Positions 8,997 to 17,962 of a DNA stretch of 64,000 nucleotides are shown here, in pieces; within the stretch, counting starts at the first letter, position 1; every line of letters begins with the position of its first letter. Below the pieces are notes generated by a model. The model did no database searches, was not told the origin of the DNA, and saw only the letters and a list, made by a program, of their open reading frames with translations. The stretch comes from Draconibacterium sp. GTDB lineage: Bacteria > Bacteroidota > Bacteroidia > Bacteroidales > Prolixibacteraceae. The DNA is taken from the NCBI GenBank assembly GCA_016705335.1, contig JADIYN010000020.1:56452-120451 (forward strand), given 5' to 3'. The translations under genes were made by a program, and so were the position numbers.

Positions 8997-9443
8997 TTAC
9001 AAAAGCTGTTTCACTTTTGCAGAAATATCTTTTCCATCGGCAAGTCCTGCTAATTTTTTTGATGCAGTCCCAATAACTTTCCCCATATCTTTTATTGAAG
9101 TAACCCCCAGTTCGGCAATAATCGATTTTATCTTTTCGGTTAATTCTTCATCTGAAAGTTTTACAGGTAAATAATTTTCGAAAACAGCTACCTGGAACAT
9201 TTCCTGTTCGAATAAATCGGTTCGGCCTTGTTGCTTGTATATTGCAGCCGATTCAGATCCTTGTTTTGCAAGTTTTGCAATTATTTTTAAAACCTCATCA
9301 TCATCAAGTTCACTGCCTGCACCTTTTGTCGATTTAGCCTCTATTATCACTTTTTTGATGCTCCGTAATGCTTCAAGTTTCTCCTTTTCACGGGCTTTCA
9401 TGGCCTCTTTTATTTCATCGTTTATTTTGTCAGCAAGTGTCAT
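8997..9443 (-). CDS. yqeY: GatB/YqeY domain protein
   Basis: 148 residues, cytoplasmic. The whole protein is the YqeY fold, related to the tail domain of the GatB amidotransferase subunit that recognises tRNA. Typical features are the start LADKINDEIKEAMKAREKEK followed by LEALRSIKKVI, then QGRTDLFEQE, FENYLPVKLSDEEL and the C-terminal GKVIGTASKKLAG.ADG block. It starts 12 bases after the second ftsZ on the same strand and is the last gene of the cell-division operon. The biochemical role of stand-alone YqeY is not established; a link to tRNA binding is inferred from the domain. Confidence 0.85.
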   Translation of the reverse strand: MTLADKINDEIKEAMKAREKEKLEALRSIKKVIIEAKSTKGAGSELDDDEVLKIIAKLAKQGSESAAIYKQQGRTDLFEQEMFQVAVFENYLPVKLSDEELTEKIKSIIAELGVTSIKDMGKVIGTASKKLAGLADGKDISAKVKQLL

Positions 9444-9455
9444 AATTGTATTTTT

Positions 9456-10850
9456 TTAATCTACATTTTTGTAGATATAGTTGTTTTTATCTGATATTTT
9501 ATTTTCGCTGGATACAGAGAAATTTGATTTTTGTTTTTTGAAACGGGGATCGTTCATCCGAAGCTGTCTTCGCAAATAGGCAGGTATATTTTCCAGATTA
9601 TCAACGTCTTCCTCGCTCATCGCTGTATAATCTTTTTCTGCCGGTTTTTTACTGTACCCATGACGTTCTTTTAAAGTTCCGGGGTATAATGCCTCAAATT
9701 CATTTTCCTCACGCAATTTTTCCTCTTCAATATTGAATTCAATGTATTTCTGGTCGGTTGTAATTACTTCTTTTTTTGCGGGTTTGCCCGGAACTACAAT
9801 ATTTTTTATCGGTTCGGGTTCAACAAGCTGGTGCTTTTCCCTGTTTATTTGCGGTTCTTTATTTAGCTCGGGGATACTTTTCGTGCTAAAACCTGTGGCA
9901 ATAATTGTTACAGAAAGTTTATCCTCAAGAGCATCATCTTTTCCATTTCCCCAAATAAGATCGGCATCAAAACCTGCTTTGTTTTGAACAATGTCGGTAA
10001 TCAAACCAACTTCATCCATTGTAACTTCAAGGTTTCCTGAAGTTATATTTAATAGGATATTTCTGGCTCCCCTAATATCGTTGTTATTTAATAATGGCGA
10101 ATTCAAAGCGCTTTCAATTGCATTTACAGCGCGGTTTTCCCCGCTTGCAACTCCTGTCCCCATGATTGCCAAACCACTTTTTCGCATCACGGTTTCCACA
10201 TCGGCGAAATCAACATTTATATATCCCGGAACAGTTATAATTTCTGCAATCCCTTTTGCCGCGGTGGCAAGTACATTATCAGCTCTCGAAAAAGCTTCAG
10301 AAATTCCAAAATCACCGTACATTTCACGGATTCGTTCATTGTTGATAACCAGCAGTGAATCAACATAACTTTCAAGTTCTGCAATTCCTTCAGCAGCCTG
10401 TTTAATCCTTCGTCGTCCTTCGTTTCGGAAAGGGATTGTTACAATTCCAACTGTAAGGTAACCCGCTTCACTGCATGCTTTTGCAATAATTGGAGCAGCT
10501 CCTGTACCTGTTCCTCCACCCATTCCGGCAGTAATGAAAACCATTTTCGTGCCGTTTGCAAGCACGTTTTTTACATCTTCAATATTTTCAATTGCCGCTT
10601 CTCTCCCAACTTCAGGTTTGTTGCCGGCGCCACGGCCTTCAGTTAATGAAGCGCCCAATTGAACACTGACTTCTACAGGACTCGATTTCATGGCTTGGGC
10701 ATCTGTGTTGCAAATAATAAAATCTACATCACGAATTCCCTGTTTGTGCATGAAATTAACTGCATTTCCGCCACCTCCGCCAACGCCAATTACTTTTATT
10801 TCAGCACCGCGGTTCTTCTTTATATCAAAATTTGCTAATTTTTCCTCCAT
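9456..10850 (-). CDS. ftsZ: Cell division protein FtsZ, copy B (canonical type)
   Basis: 464 residues; tubulin-like GTPase that polymerises into the division ring. The GTP-binding loop GVGGGGGNAV is at about 22-31, the tubulin signature GGGTGTG at 111-117 and the T7 catalytic loop NVDFAD at 212-217. IPFRNEGRRR matches the usual bacterial sequence after the signature. After the core (to about 325) comes a charged linker and then IPAYLRRQ, the conserved C-terminal peptide that binds FtsA and other partners, but here followed by about 40 extra residues ending YIYKNVD. It lies 30 bases downstream of another, different ftsZ and is probably co-transcribed. Of the two, this copy has the standard partner-binding peptide. 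Confidence 0.95.
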   Translation of the reverse strand: MEEKLANFDIKKNRGAEIKVIGVGGGGGNAVNFMHKQGIRDVDFIICNTDAQAMKSSPVEVSVQLGASLTEGRGAGNKPEVGREAAIENIEDVKNVLANGTKMVFITAGMGGGTGTGAAPIIAKACSEAGYLTVGIVTIPFRNEGRRRIKQAAEGIAELESYVDSLLVINNERIREMYGDFGISEAFSRADNVLATAAKGIAEIITVPGYINVDFADVETVMRKSGLAIMGTGVASGENRAVNAIESALNSPLLNNNDIRGARNILLNITSGNLEVTMDEVGLITDIVQNKAGFDADLIWGNGKDDALEDKLSVTIIATGFSTKSIPELNKEPQINREKHQLVEPEPIKNIVVPGKPAKKEVITTDQKYIEFNIEEEKLREENEFEALYPGTLKERHGYSKKPAEKDYTAMSEEDVDNLENIPAYLRRQLRMNDPRFKKQKSNFSVSSENKISDKNNYIYKNVD

Positions 10851-10880
10851 GTTGTTTTGTTTTTTGTTATCAGGGAATAA

Positions 10881-12221
10881 TTACATTGCATCGTCTTCTA
10901 CATCATCTTCAAACAATTTTCCCAACCCGAAATTTTTAAAGAACCAGTTGTCAACACTCGCTTCCGGAACAGGTTTCGGTTGTTTTTGTTGTTTTGGTTT
11001 TTTTGTGTTGTTTCCTTTTAACCGATCAAAAAACGGGGCAGTTTTCACAGCAACTTTTTCCTGAGCAGTAATGAGTTCATTTTCAATTTCCAAATCAGAT
11101 TCTTCTTCCTCTTCAATTTCATTTTCTTCTTTGCTAAAAGTTAATTCGAAAATGTCCTCTTCTTTTTCAACCAAATTTTCTTCTTTTTCAGGTTGAGGTT
11201 TTAAACCAAATTTTTCGGGTTCAACTTTTGGCTGAAGGGTTTGATTAGGATTTGTAATAAAACCAGTTGCAAGTATTGTAACACTAATCCTGTCGTCAAG
11301 TGTTTCATCGTATCCATTTCCCCAGATTATTTCTGCCTCTTGTCCGGCGCGCTCCTGCAAGGTTTCTATTATTTCCCCGATTTCGCCGATTGTGATTTCC
11401 TGTTTTCCTGAAATGATATTCAGCAAAATATTTTTTGTACCATAAATATCGTTACTGTCAAGCAACGGCGATTCGAGTGCAAGGTTAACTGCTTCCATTG
11501 CTCTTCCTTCTCCGGTTGCATAACCTGTTCCCATGATGAGAACATTGCTTTTCTGCATCACTGTTTTCACATCGGCATAGTCGATATTAACGTTTCCGTG
11601 GACAGTAATAATTTCGGCAACTCCTTTAACAGCAGTAGTTATAATATTGTCGGCCATTTTAAATGCCTGACGTGTTGGCAAATCGCCATAAATATTGTGC
11701 AGGCGTTGATTGCTGATAACGAGCATGCTGTCAACATATTCACCGAGTTTTTTAATTCCTTCCATTGCCTGGCCGTAGCGCTTTTTACCTTCGGCAGGAG
11801 ATGGAATAGTAACCACAGCAATTGTTAAAATATCAAGCTCGCGCGCTAAGCTGGCAATAACAGGTGCTGCGCCGGTGCCTGTTCCACCGCCCATACCTGC
11901 CGCTATAAAGAGCATTTTTGTATTGTCTTTTAATACATTTTTTAATTCTTCATAGCTTTCACGGGCTGCTTGTTCTCCCATTTCAGGTTGGTTTCCGGCG
12001 CCTCGCCCTTCGGTAAGTGTTATTCCAAGTTGAATTTTTACCGGAACGATACTAATATCAAGGGCTTGTGAATCGGTATTACAAATAATGTAATCGACCC
12101 CCGTGATTCCCTCTTCACACATATGACTCACGGCATTGCATCCACCACCGCCAACTCCAACTACTTTTATAATTGAGGATGAGGCTTTTGGAAATTCGAA
12201 GTTTACTAATTTTTCGGTCAT
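10881..12221 (-). CDS. ftsZ: Cell division protein FtsZ, copy A (diverged paralog)
   Basis: 446 residues from ATG 12219-12221; the frame is also open from a GTG nine bases earlier. The GTPase core is complete: GVGGGGCNAV (about 22-31), GGGTGTG (111-117) and T7 loop NIDYAD (212-217). A hand alignment with copy B is gap-free over the first 220 residues, with about 58 percent identity, so this is an old paralog, not an assembly duplicate. Differences include SPAEGKKRYG where copy B has FRNEGRRRIK, and a very acidic linker (EEEEESDLEIENE). The C-terminus lacks IPAYLRR and instead ends in an aromatic/basic patch (NWFFKNFGLGKLFEDD) and an acidic tail. It starts 12 bases after ftsA ends. Confidence 0.93.
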   Translation of the reverse strand: MTEKLVNFEFPKASSSIIKVVGVGGGGCNAVSHMCEEGITGVDYIICNTDSQALDISIVPVKIQLGITLTEGRGAGNQPEMGEQAARESYEELKNVLKDNTKMLFIAAGMGGGTGTGAAPVIASLARELDILTIAVVTIPSPAEGKKRYGQAMEGIKKLGEYVDSMLVISNQRLHNIYGDLPTRQAFKMADNIITTAVKGVAEIITVHGNVNIDYADVKTVMQKSNVLIMGTGYATGEGRAMEAVNLALESPLLDSNDIYGTKNILLNIISGKQEITIGEIGEIIETLQERAGQEAEIIWGNGYDETLDDRISVTILATGFITNPNQTLQPKVEPEKFGLKPQPEKEENLVEKEEDIFELTFSKEENEIEEEEESDLEIENELITAQEKVAVKTAPFFDRLKGNNTKKPKQQKQPKPVPEASVDNWFFKNFGLGKLFEDDVEDDAM

Positions 12222-12233
12222 ATCTATCACATT

Positions 12234-13524
12234 TTATTTCAGTGGAACATCTTCATTTTCGTCGTCAACCAAATCAAGAACACCCTGTACAACTTTATTA
12301 AACCAGGAGATAATTTACCTGGTTCTTTTGGTTTTTTGATTTTTTCAGGCTTTGCTATTGGGAGTTCTGCCTTTTCGATTTTATTTTCGGCAGTCAGATT
12401 TAACAATCCGAGTGCAGTAAAAATATCGCTGTTTTGAAGTTCTTTGTGTTTTTCATTCAGGCCCAACACTAAATTGCCTTTTCTTGCATCAAGTCCAGTG
12501 CGGAATTTAACAAGCGAAATTATATTATCGAGATTTGAAGTTCCACCTGTTAAAACTATTCCCGCGCCTAAATGATCACCGACTCCCGATTTTTCGATCT
12601 GAAAATTCACGCTGTCGATAATTTCTTCAACGCGAGCCTGGATAATAAATGCAAGGCTTTTAAAAGAAATTTCCTTTGGTTCCCAACCGTTATGCCCGGA
12701 ATGGTAACTACTTTCTGGTCATCGGCAAAATCCCCAAGTGCCTGACCATATTGAATTTTAAGTTGTTCAGCCCATTTCAGTAAAATGGAACAACCTTCTT
12801 TTATATCATTAGTAACCACTTCTCCACCAAATGGGATAACAGCGGTGTGTATCAAATTATTATCAAGGAAAACTGCCATATTAGTGGTTCCACATCCGAT
12901 ATCGAGAACAATAACACCCATTTCTTTTTCGTCGGTTGTTAACACGGATTCGGCAGCAGCCAGGGTTGAAAGCGTTATTTTCTTTAGTTTAACGTCGAGT
13001 TTACCAAAAACGCGGAGTAAATTTACCCAATAACTATTGGGCATAACAAGCAGTTTGAAATTGGCTTCAACTTTACGACCGGTACTACCAACAGGGTTTT
13101 CCATTGGTTCATTGTCGATAACAAACGAAACCGGTATGATTTCAACAAGTTTGTATCCTTCCTCAATTTCGGCACTACGTGCTTGCTCAAATAAACTGTC
13201 GATATCCGATTTACTCACAATACCGTCATCCGATGTAAATTTTGTCCGTTCGAAATTAACAGTTTTCATGTGCTGACCTGCATACGCAACATGCACTTCT
13301 TCAATGTTTTCATTGATTTTGGAACCTAATATTCCAAGCAATTCCTTTACAGAATCGGCAACCTCATCAATGTTGAAAATAATCCCCCTCCGTATTCCTT
13401 TTGCGGGAACTTTGGCAACGGCGGAAATTTCCAATTTTCCAACTTCATTTTTTGAACCCGCAATGGCCACCAATTTTGAAGTGCCAATATCGATTATAAC
13501 CGAAAGTTTATTTTTTGTAGCCAT
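12234..13524 (-). CDS. ftsA: Cell division protein FtsA, two frameshifts
   Basis: Actin-like ATPase that tethers FtsZ filaments to the inner membrane. The first piece (12607-13524) has the phosphate-1 motif VIIDIGTSKLVAIAG, the FtsA-specific 1C subdomain with EIIPVSFVIDNEPMENPVG, and the second phosphate motif VLDIGCGTTNMAVF. The second piece (12239-12610) has the adenosine motif GIVLTGGTSNLDN. Changing frame near 12680 joins them (VVTIPGHN..). A second indel near 12313 restores WFNKVVQGVLDLVDDENED and a stop at 12234-12236. That ending is the amphipathic membrane-targeting helix expected in FtsA. Four bases separate it from ftsQ upstream, and copy A of ftsZ follows. Confidence 0.92.
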
Positions 13525-13527
13525 AAC

Positions 13528-14276
13528 CTATCTTCTTTTTGCAACAACCTGATTATTATATTTCAAACTTATCTTTTCGTATTTATCCCAGTTGTTTTTG
13601 GCCAGGACTTGTTTGTAGAACTCGCTCATTACATGCAGCTTTTCTCTGAAATTATCTACTTCGCCTAACTCGATTATGTGACCACCAACCAATGGTGTCA
13701 GCAAAATATCGCCATCTTCCTCAACATAAATCTGTTCTATTTGTGCATTCCAGAAATCATCATCTTCGACATACAATATAAAAGGTAAAAGTTTTTCGCT
13801 TGCAAATTTCTCGGAAATCGAACCTGATGCAACCAAAACGTTAGTTGAATATTTAGTTGAAACAGGAATTCGAACACCATATTTATCGAGATAATAACTT
13901 CCGTTTGAAGTAATTACACGCATAACAGGTTCGCGATGTTTAACTTTTACCACTAAAACACCTTTGTACGCACCTTTTTCATTCACCATTAATTTATAAA
14001 CATCAGCACTCAGAATAGCAGGTATTTTTTCAATTTCACCTTCAAAAATTTCTGAATTTATTTCATCGAGTGTTTTACTGAATATTTTGCTATCAGTAGC
14101 TTTAACCAATTTAACCAACTTTTCCTTGTCAATATTGATCGTTCGTCTTTATCGAAAACAACCTCAATATCACTGCACATGATATTTCGGCTTTCGATAG
14201 AAGTAAAAGCAAGGGTTCCGATAACAAAAATTATCAGAAAGAGGAAACCAATCAATTTTAACAACTTGCGAAACAT
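13528..14276 (-). CDS. ftsQ: Cell division protein FtsQ, frameshifted
   Basis: Bitopic membrane protein of the divisome. The N-terminal piece (14058-14276) has a short cytoplasmic head and one membrane helix (LLKLIGFLFLIIFVIGTLAF), followed by the start of the POTRA domain. The second piece (13528-14118) continues with LVKATDSKIFSKTLDEINSE, HREPVMRVITSNGSYYLDKYG (typical FtsQ signature region with the ...YLD.. element) and a C-terminal domain ending VVAKRR. The two frames meet near 14125. The start codon overlaps the murC stop (TAATG), suggesting translational coupling. Identification rests on position, topology and the YLDKYG-type motif. Confidence 0.88.
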
Positions 14277-15660
14277 TATTCTTTGGTTTTTAGGATTTCA
14301 GTTATTTGTCCGGCCATTCCGTCGATATCGCCTGCGCCCATTGTAACCACAATATCATAATCGTGGTATTTCAAAATTTCAAGCACCTCAGGTTTGGTTA
14401 CCAAATGTTTGTCCTGTAATTTCATCTGATTGTAAATTATTTCAGAAGAAATTCCACGGATTGGTTCTTCACGGGCAGGATAAAGCGGAATAAGAATCGC
14501 AGTATCCAGCAAATCGAGACTTACCGCAAATTCGGCAGAGAAATCACGTGTGCGCGAATACAAATGCGGTTGAAAAATCCCGGCAATTTTCCGGCCTTTG
14601 TACAGTTCTTTAACCGATGAAATAAACGCTTTTAATTCTTCGGGATGATGCGCATAATCATCGATGTAAATGTATTTTTCGTTTTTATACTGAACATCGA
14701 AACGGCGGATTACGCCCTGGTAATCTTCCAGTCCGGTTTTAATTTCCGAAGGAGTTGCTCCTGCCAAAAATGCGAGCGAAGCAGCGCCAACCGCATTTTC
14801 TACGTTTAGCAAACCCGGGTAATTCATTTTGCAGTCTTCAATAATTCCGTTTGGTGTTTTTATATCGAACTGATAAAAACCACCTTCAGTATTAAGATGC
14901 AGGTTTACGGTTGTAAAGTCTGCTTCCTTGTTCAACGAATATGTATAAATCTTAGCTGAAGTTTTTTCTGTATTTAATTCAACCCCTTTTTTAATTACAA
15001 GCGAACCACCAGGCAGGATTTGCGAAATAAATTTTTCAAACGACTCTACAATTTTATCCTTCTGTCCGTAAATATCAAGATGGTCGGCATCAATGCTTGT
15101 AACCAATGCCAGCAGTGGAGTCAGGTGCAAAAATGAACGGTCGAATTCATCAGCTTCGGCAACAATCCAGGGTGATTCAACTTTTGGAAGCAATAAATTG
15201 GTTCCGAAATTTTTGAAATTCCACCCAAAAAAGCACCACAACCTTTGTTAGTTTTGTTCAGGATATTGGCCACCATTGTACTTACAGTCGTTTTTCCATG
15301 TGTTCCGGCAACAGCAATTCCACTGCGTTCATTGCACACCAAACCCAGTACTTTCGCGCGTTTCAGCAAGCCGATTGGTTTTTCCCTGAACCATGATAAT
15401 TCTTTGTGTTCATCGGGCAGGGCGGGTGTAAAAACTGCCAGCGTGTTTGCAGGATCCCAATTACTTGGTATTTTACGGATATCATCTTCAAAGTGAATAT
15501 CAATTCCTTCCGCCTGCATGGCTCGTGTCAAAGCTGTAGGAGTGCGGTCGTAACCTGCAACATTGCGGCCTGTAAATTTAAAATAGCGTGCCAGCGCACT
15601 CATTCCAATTCCTCCGATTCCGAGGAAATATACATTTCTTATATGTAAAAGATTCTTCAT
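14276..15660 (-). CDS. murC: UDP-N-acetylmuramate--L-alanine ligase (MurC), frameshifted
   Basis: Cytoplasmic ligase adding L-Ala to UDP-MurNAc. The first piece (15121-15660) has the Rossmann start VYFLGIGGIGMSALARYF and the ATP-binding loop AVAGTHGKTTVSTMVANIL. The second (14276-15241) has AEADEFDRSFLHL, SIDADHLDIYG, DDYAHHPEE and FQPHLYSRTRDF, all MurC hallmarks, and ends with VTMGAGDIDG. One extra A in the A/T run at 15210-15214 restores GGISKNFGTNLLLPKVESPW and joins the two. This is one of the cleanest examples of a one-base homopolymer loss in the window. It overlaps murG by four bases (ATGA). Confidence 0.95.
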
Positions 15661-16760
15661 TGTTTTATTAACTTTTCCACTTCGTCAACAATAGTTTTTG
15701 TTGCTTCAGGTTTTGCCAATGTTTTTATATTAGTTGCCATTAACTGGCACAATTCGTTGTTTTCAACCATTTCAAAAGCTGTTTGAAAAAGTTTTGCATC
15801 AATTTCTTTGTCGGTAAGCATTACGGCAGCATCTTTTTCAACTAGCGCCATAGCATTTTTTGTTTGGTGGTCTTCCGAAACATTTGGAGAAGGCACTAAA
15901 ATGGCAGGTTTTCCTACAAGGCAGAGTTCTGAAATTGTGCCTGCACCTGCCCTTGAAATTACCACATCTGCAATCGAATAAGCCAATTCCATCCTTGACA
16001 AAAACTGGTGGATTTGAAGATTTGCAGGTTTTTTATTTTTTAATTCGTTTTGAATGTTTTCGAAATAAATTGCCCCGGTTTGCCAAATTACCTGAACGCC
16101 GGATTTTGCAATTGCATCAAGGTTTTTCATGACTGCGTTGTTAATTGAACGTGCACCTAAACTGCCGCCAATTATTAACACAACACGTTCGTTTCCGCTT
16201 AATCCGAAATATTCAAGCGCTTCAGTTTTGTCATTTAGTTTTGTCGTAAGATTTTCACGTACAGGGTTTCCGGTAAACACAATTTTTTTTGCAGGAAAAA
16301 ACCTCTCCATATTGTCATAGGCTACACAAATGGTTTTTACCTTTTTGCTAAGTAGTTTATTTGTGATTCCAGCATACGAATTCTGTTCCTGTATTAAAGT
16401 TGGGATCTTACTTTTTGAAGCTGCCCGAAGTAGTGGACCACTTGCATATCCTCCGACACCAATTGCAATTTCAGGTTTAAAATCTTTTACAATTTTGTTC
16501 GCCATCGAAGCACTTTGTAAAAGTCTTTTAAAGAAGGTGAATATTTTTAAGCTTGGTTTGCGCGGAAAACCCATTACCGGCAAGCCGATAATTTTGTATC
16601 CGGCAGCAGGAATTTTCTCCATTTCCATTCGACCCAAAGCACCAACAAACAAAATCTCGGCATCGGGATACCGTTTCCTGATTTCGTTTGCTATGGAAAG
16701 GGCAGGGAAAATATGCCCGCCTGTACCACCACCGCTTAATATGACTTTTTTAATACTCAT
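15657..16760 (-). CDS. murG: UDP-N-acetylglucosamine transferase MurG
   Basis: 367 residues; membrane-associated GT28 enzyme that adds GlcNAc to lipid I, making lipid II. The N-terminal glycine loop ILSGGGTGGHIFPAL accepts lipid I. IGVGGYASGP, LIQEQNSYAGI, FTGNPVR and GGSLGARSINNAV are family signatures. ISRAGAGTISEL and VPSPNVSEDHQTKNA form the UDP-GlcNAc site. It is intact. It overlaps ftsW by four bases upstream and murC by four bases downstream, so the three are probably translationally coupled. Confidence 0.97.
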   Translation of the reverse strand: MSIKKVILSGGGTGGHIFPALSIANEIRKRYPDAEILFVGALGRMEMEKIPAAGYKIIGLPVMGFPRKPSLKIFTFFKRLLQSASMANKIVKDFKPEIAIGVGGYASGPLLRAASKSKIPTLIQEQNSYAGITNKLLSKKVKTICVAYDNMERFFPAKKIVFTGNPVRENLTTKLNDKTEALEYFGLSGNERVVLIIGGSLGARSINNAVMKNLDAIAKSGVQVIWQTGAIYFENIQNELKNKKPANLQIHQFLSRMELAYSIADVVISRAGAGTISELCLVGKPAILVPSPNVSEDHQTKNAMALVEKDAAVMLTDKEIDAKLFQTAFEMVENNELCQLMATNIKTLAKPEATKTIVDEVEKLIKQ

Positions 16761-17962
16761 TTTTTCATTTCTTCATCTTCGTCGGGTGCGTTTACCTGAA
16801 TTGGTTGTTGCTGTGCTTCGCTGTCAATTTCATTTTGATGACTCACACTTAAAATACATCCAAAAGCGATGGAAGTAAAAAGCAAAGAAGTTCCGCCTAA
16901 ACTTATCCAGGGCAGCGGTTGTCCGGTAACAGGCAAAACCCCGCTGGAAACTCCAACATTGATCATTGCCTGATAAACCATAACCAGTGACAAACCAATT
17001 ACGACAAAAGCAGGAAACGTTCGCTTCGACTTTCGCACAATTATTATTCCCCTGAAAAAGAAAATCAGATAGAGAAAAATTACTCCGGCACCGAAAATCA
17101 AACCATATTCTTCTACAATTATTGCGAAAATGAAATCGTTGTAAGCTGCTGCCATATAATTGCTTACATCGGATTGTCCCGGACCTTTGCCAAAAATACC
17201 GCCCGAGTAAATGGCAAGTTTTGCATAATCAGCTTGTGTAACTCCCTGTTCCGAATTTGGATCTCCATGAATAAATCTGTCAATACGGCCCTGGATTGTA
17301 TGAATTCGGCCAACGCTATCCGGCACAAAATCAGCAAGTTTGTAAATTGCAAATATCAATGCCACACCAGCAGCAAAAACCAATATCATATAACGGATTG
17401 GGATTCGACCAACAAACATCATTGATATGATTGTTGCAAAAATCAAAGCCGAAGTTGAAAAGTTGGATAACAAAATCAAGCCACAAACCAACCCTGTAAA
17501 AATCATGATCTTACGGAATGCTGCGCTTAAATCCTGATTGGTTTTTTGTTTTTTCCCTAAAACTTTTGCTGTAAACAGTATCAATGCAATTTTTGCCAAT
17601 TCGGCGGGTTGAAATGAGAAAATACCCAGGTTAAAAGTTCTTCCGGTTCCTTTCAAAACACCGGCAAATTTTAAAACCACCGCAGCCATCAATAATAAAA
17701 TACTTCCATAAAGCAGGTAGTTAGCGGCAATCGAATAAAATTTTACGGGGAGGACGTTTACCATCAGTAATATCACACCCAACCCGGCACCAATAAAAAA
17801 TACCTGGCGAATTAGGTAATGCATTGTATTTCCGCCATGGACGCGATAAGCCAAAGCCCCGGTTGCACTGTACACAATCAGCAGCGAAAGCAGCGACAAA
17901 AACATGAGTACAATCCATATTACACGGTCGCCCTTAAAGTATTTTAAGATTGAGGATTCCAT
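16757..17962 (-). CDS. ftsW: Lipid II polymerase FtsW (SEDS family)
   Basis: 401 residues with about ten membrane helices; septal peptidoglycan glycosyltransferase that works with FtsI. Family features are FQPAELAKIALILF, GDPNSEQGVTQADYAKLAIYSGGIFGKGPGQ (long periplasmic loop), NDFIFAIIVEEYGLIFG and the C-terminal VTGQPLPWISLGGTSLL. It ends with a short charged tail (DEDEEMKK). The start ATG shares bases with the murD stop (TAATG). Confidence 0.95.
   Translation of the reverse strand: MESSILKYFKGDRVIWIVLMFLSLLSLLIVYSATGALAYRVHGGNTMHYLIRQVFFIGAGLGVILLMVNVLPVKFYSIAANYLLYGSILLLMAAVVLKFAGVLKGTGRTFNLGIFSFQPAELAKIALILFTAKVLGKKQKTNQDLSAAFRKIMIFTGLVCGLILLSNFSTSALIFATIISMMFVGRIPIRYMILVFAAGVALIFAIYKLADFVPDSVGRIHTIQGRIDRFIHGDPNSEQGVTQADYAKLAIYSGGIFGKGPGQSDVSNYMAAAYNDFIFAIIVEEYGLIFGAGVIFLYLIFFFRGIIIVRKSKRTFPAFVVIGLSLVMVYQAMINVGVSSGVLPVTGQPLPWISLGGTSLLFTSIAFGCILSVSHQNEIDSEAQQQPIQVNAPDEDEEMKK

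Noticed and set aside
9456..12221. The second ftsZ as an assembly duplicate
   Set aside because: The two proteins differ at about four in ten positions of the core and have unrelated tails, so they are different genes.
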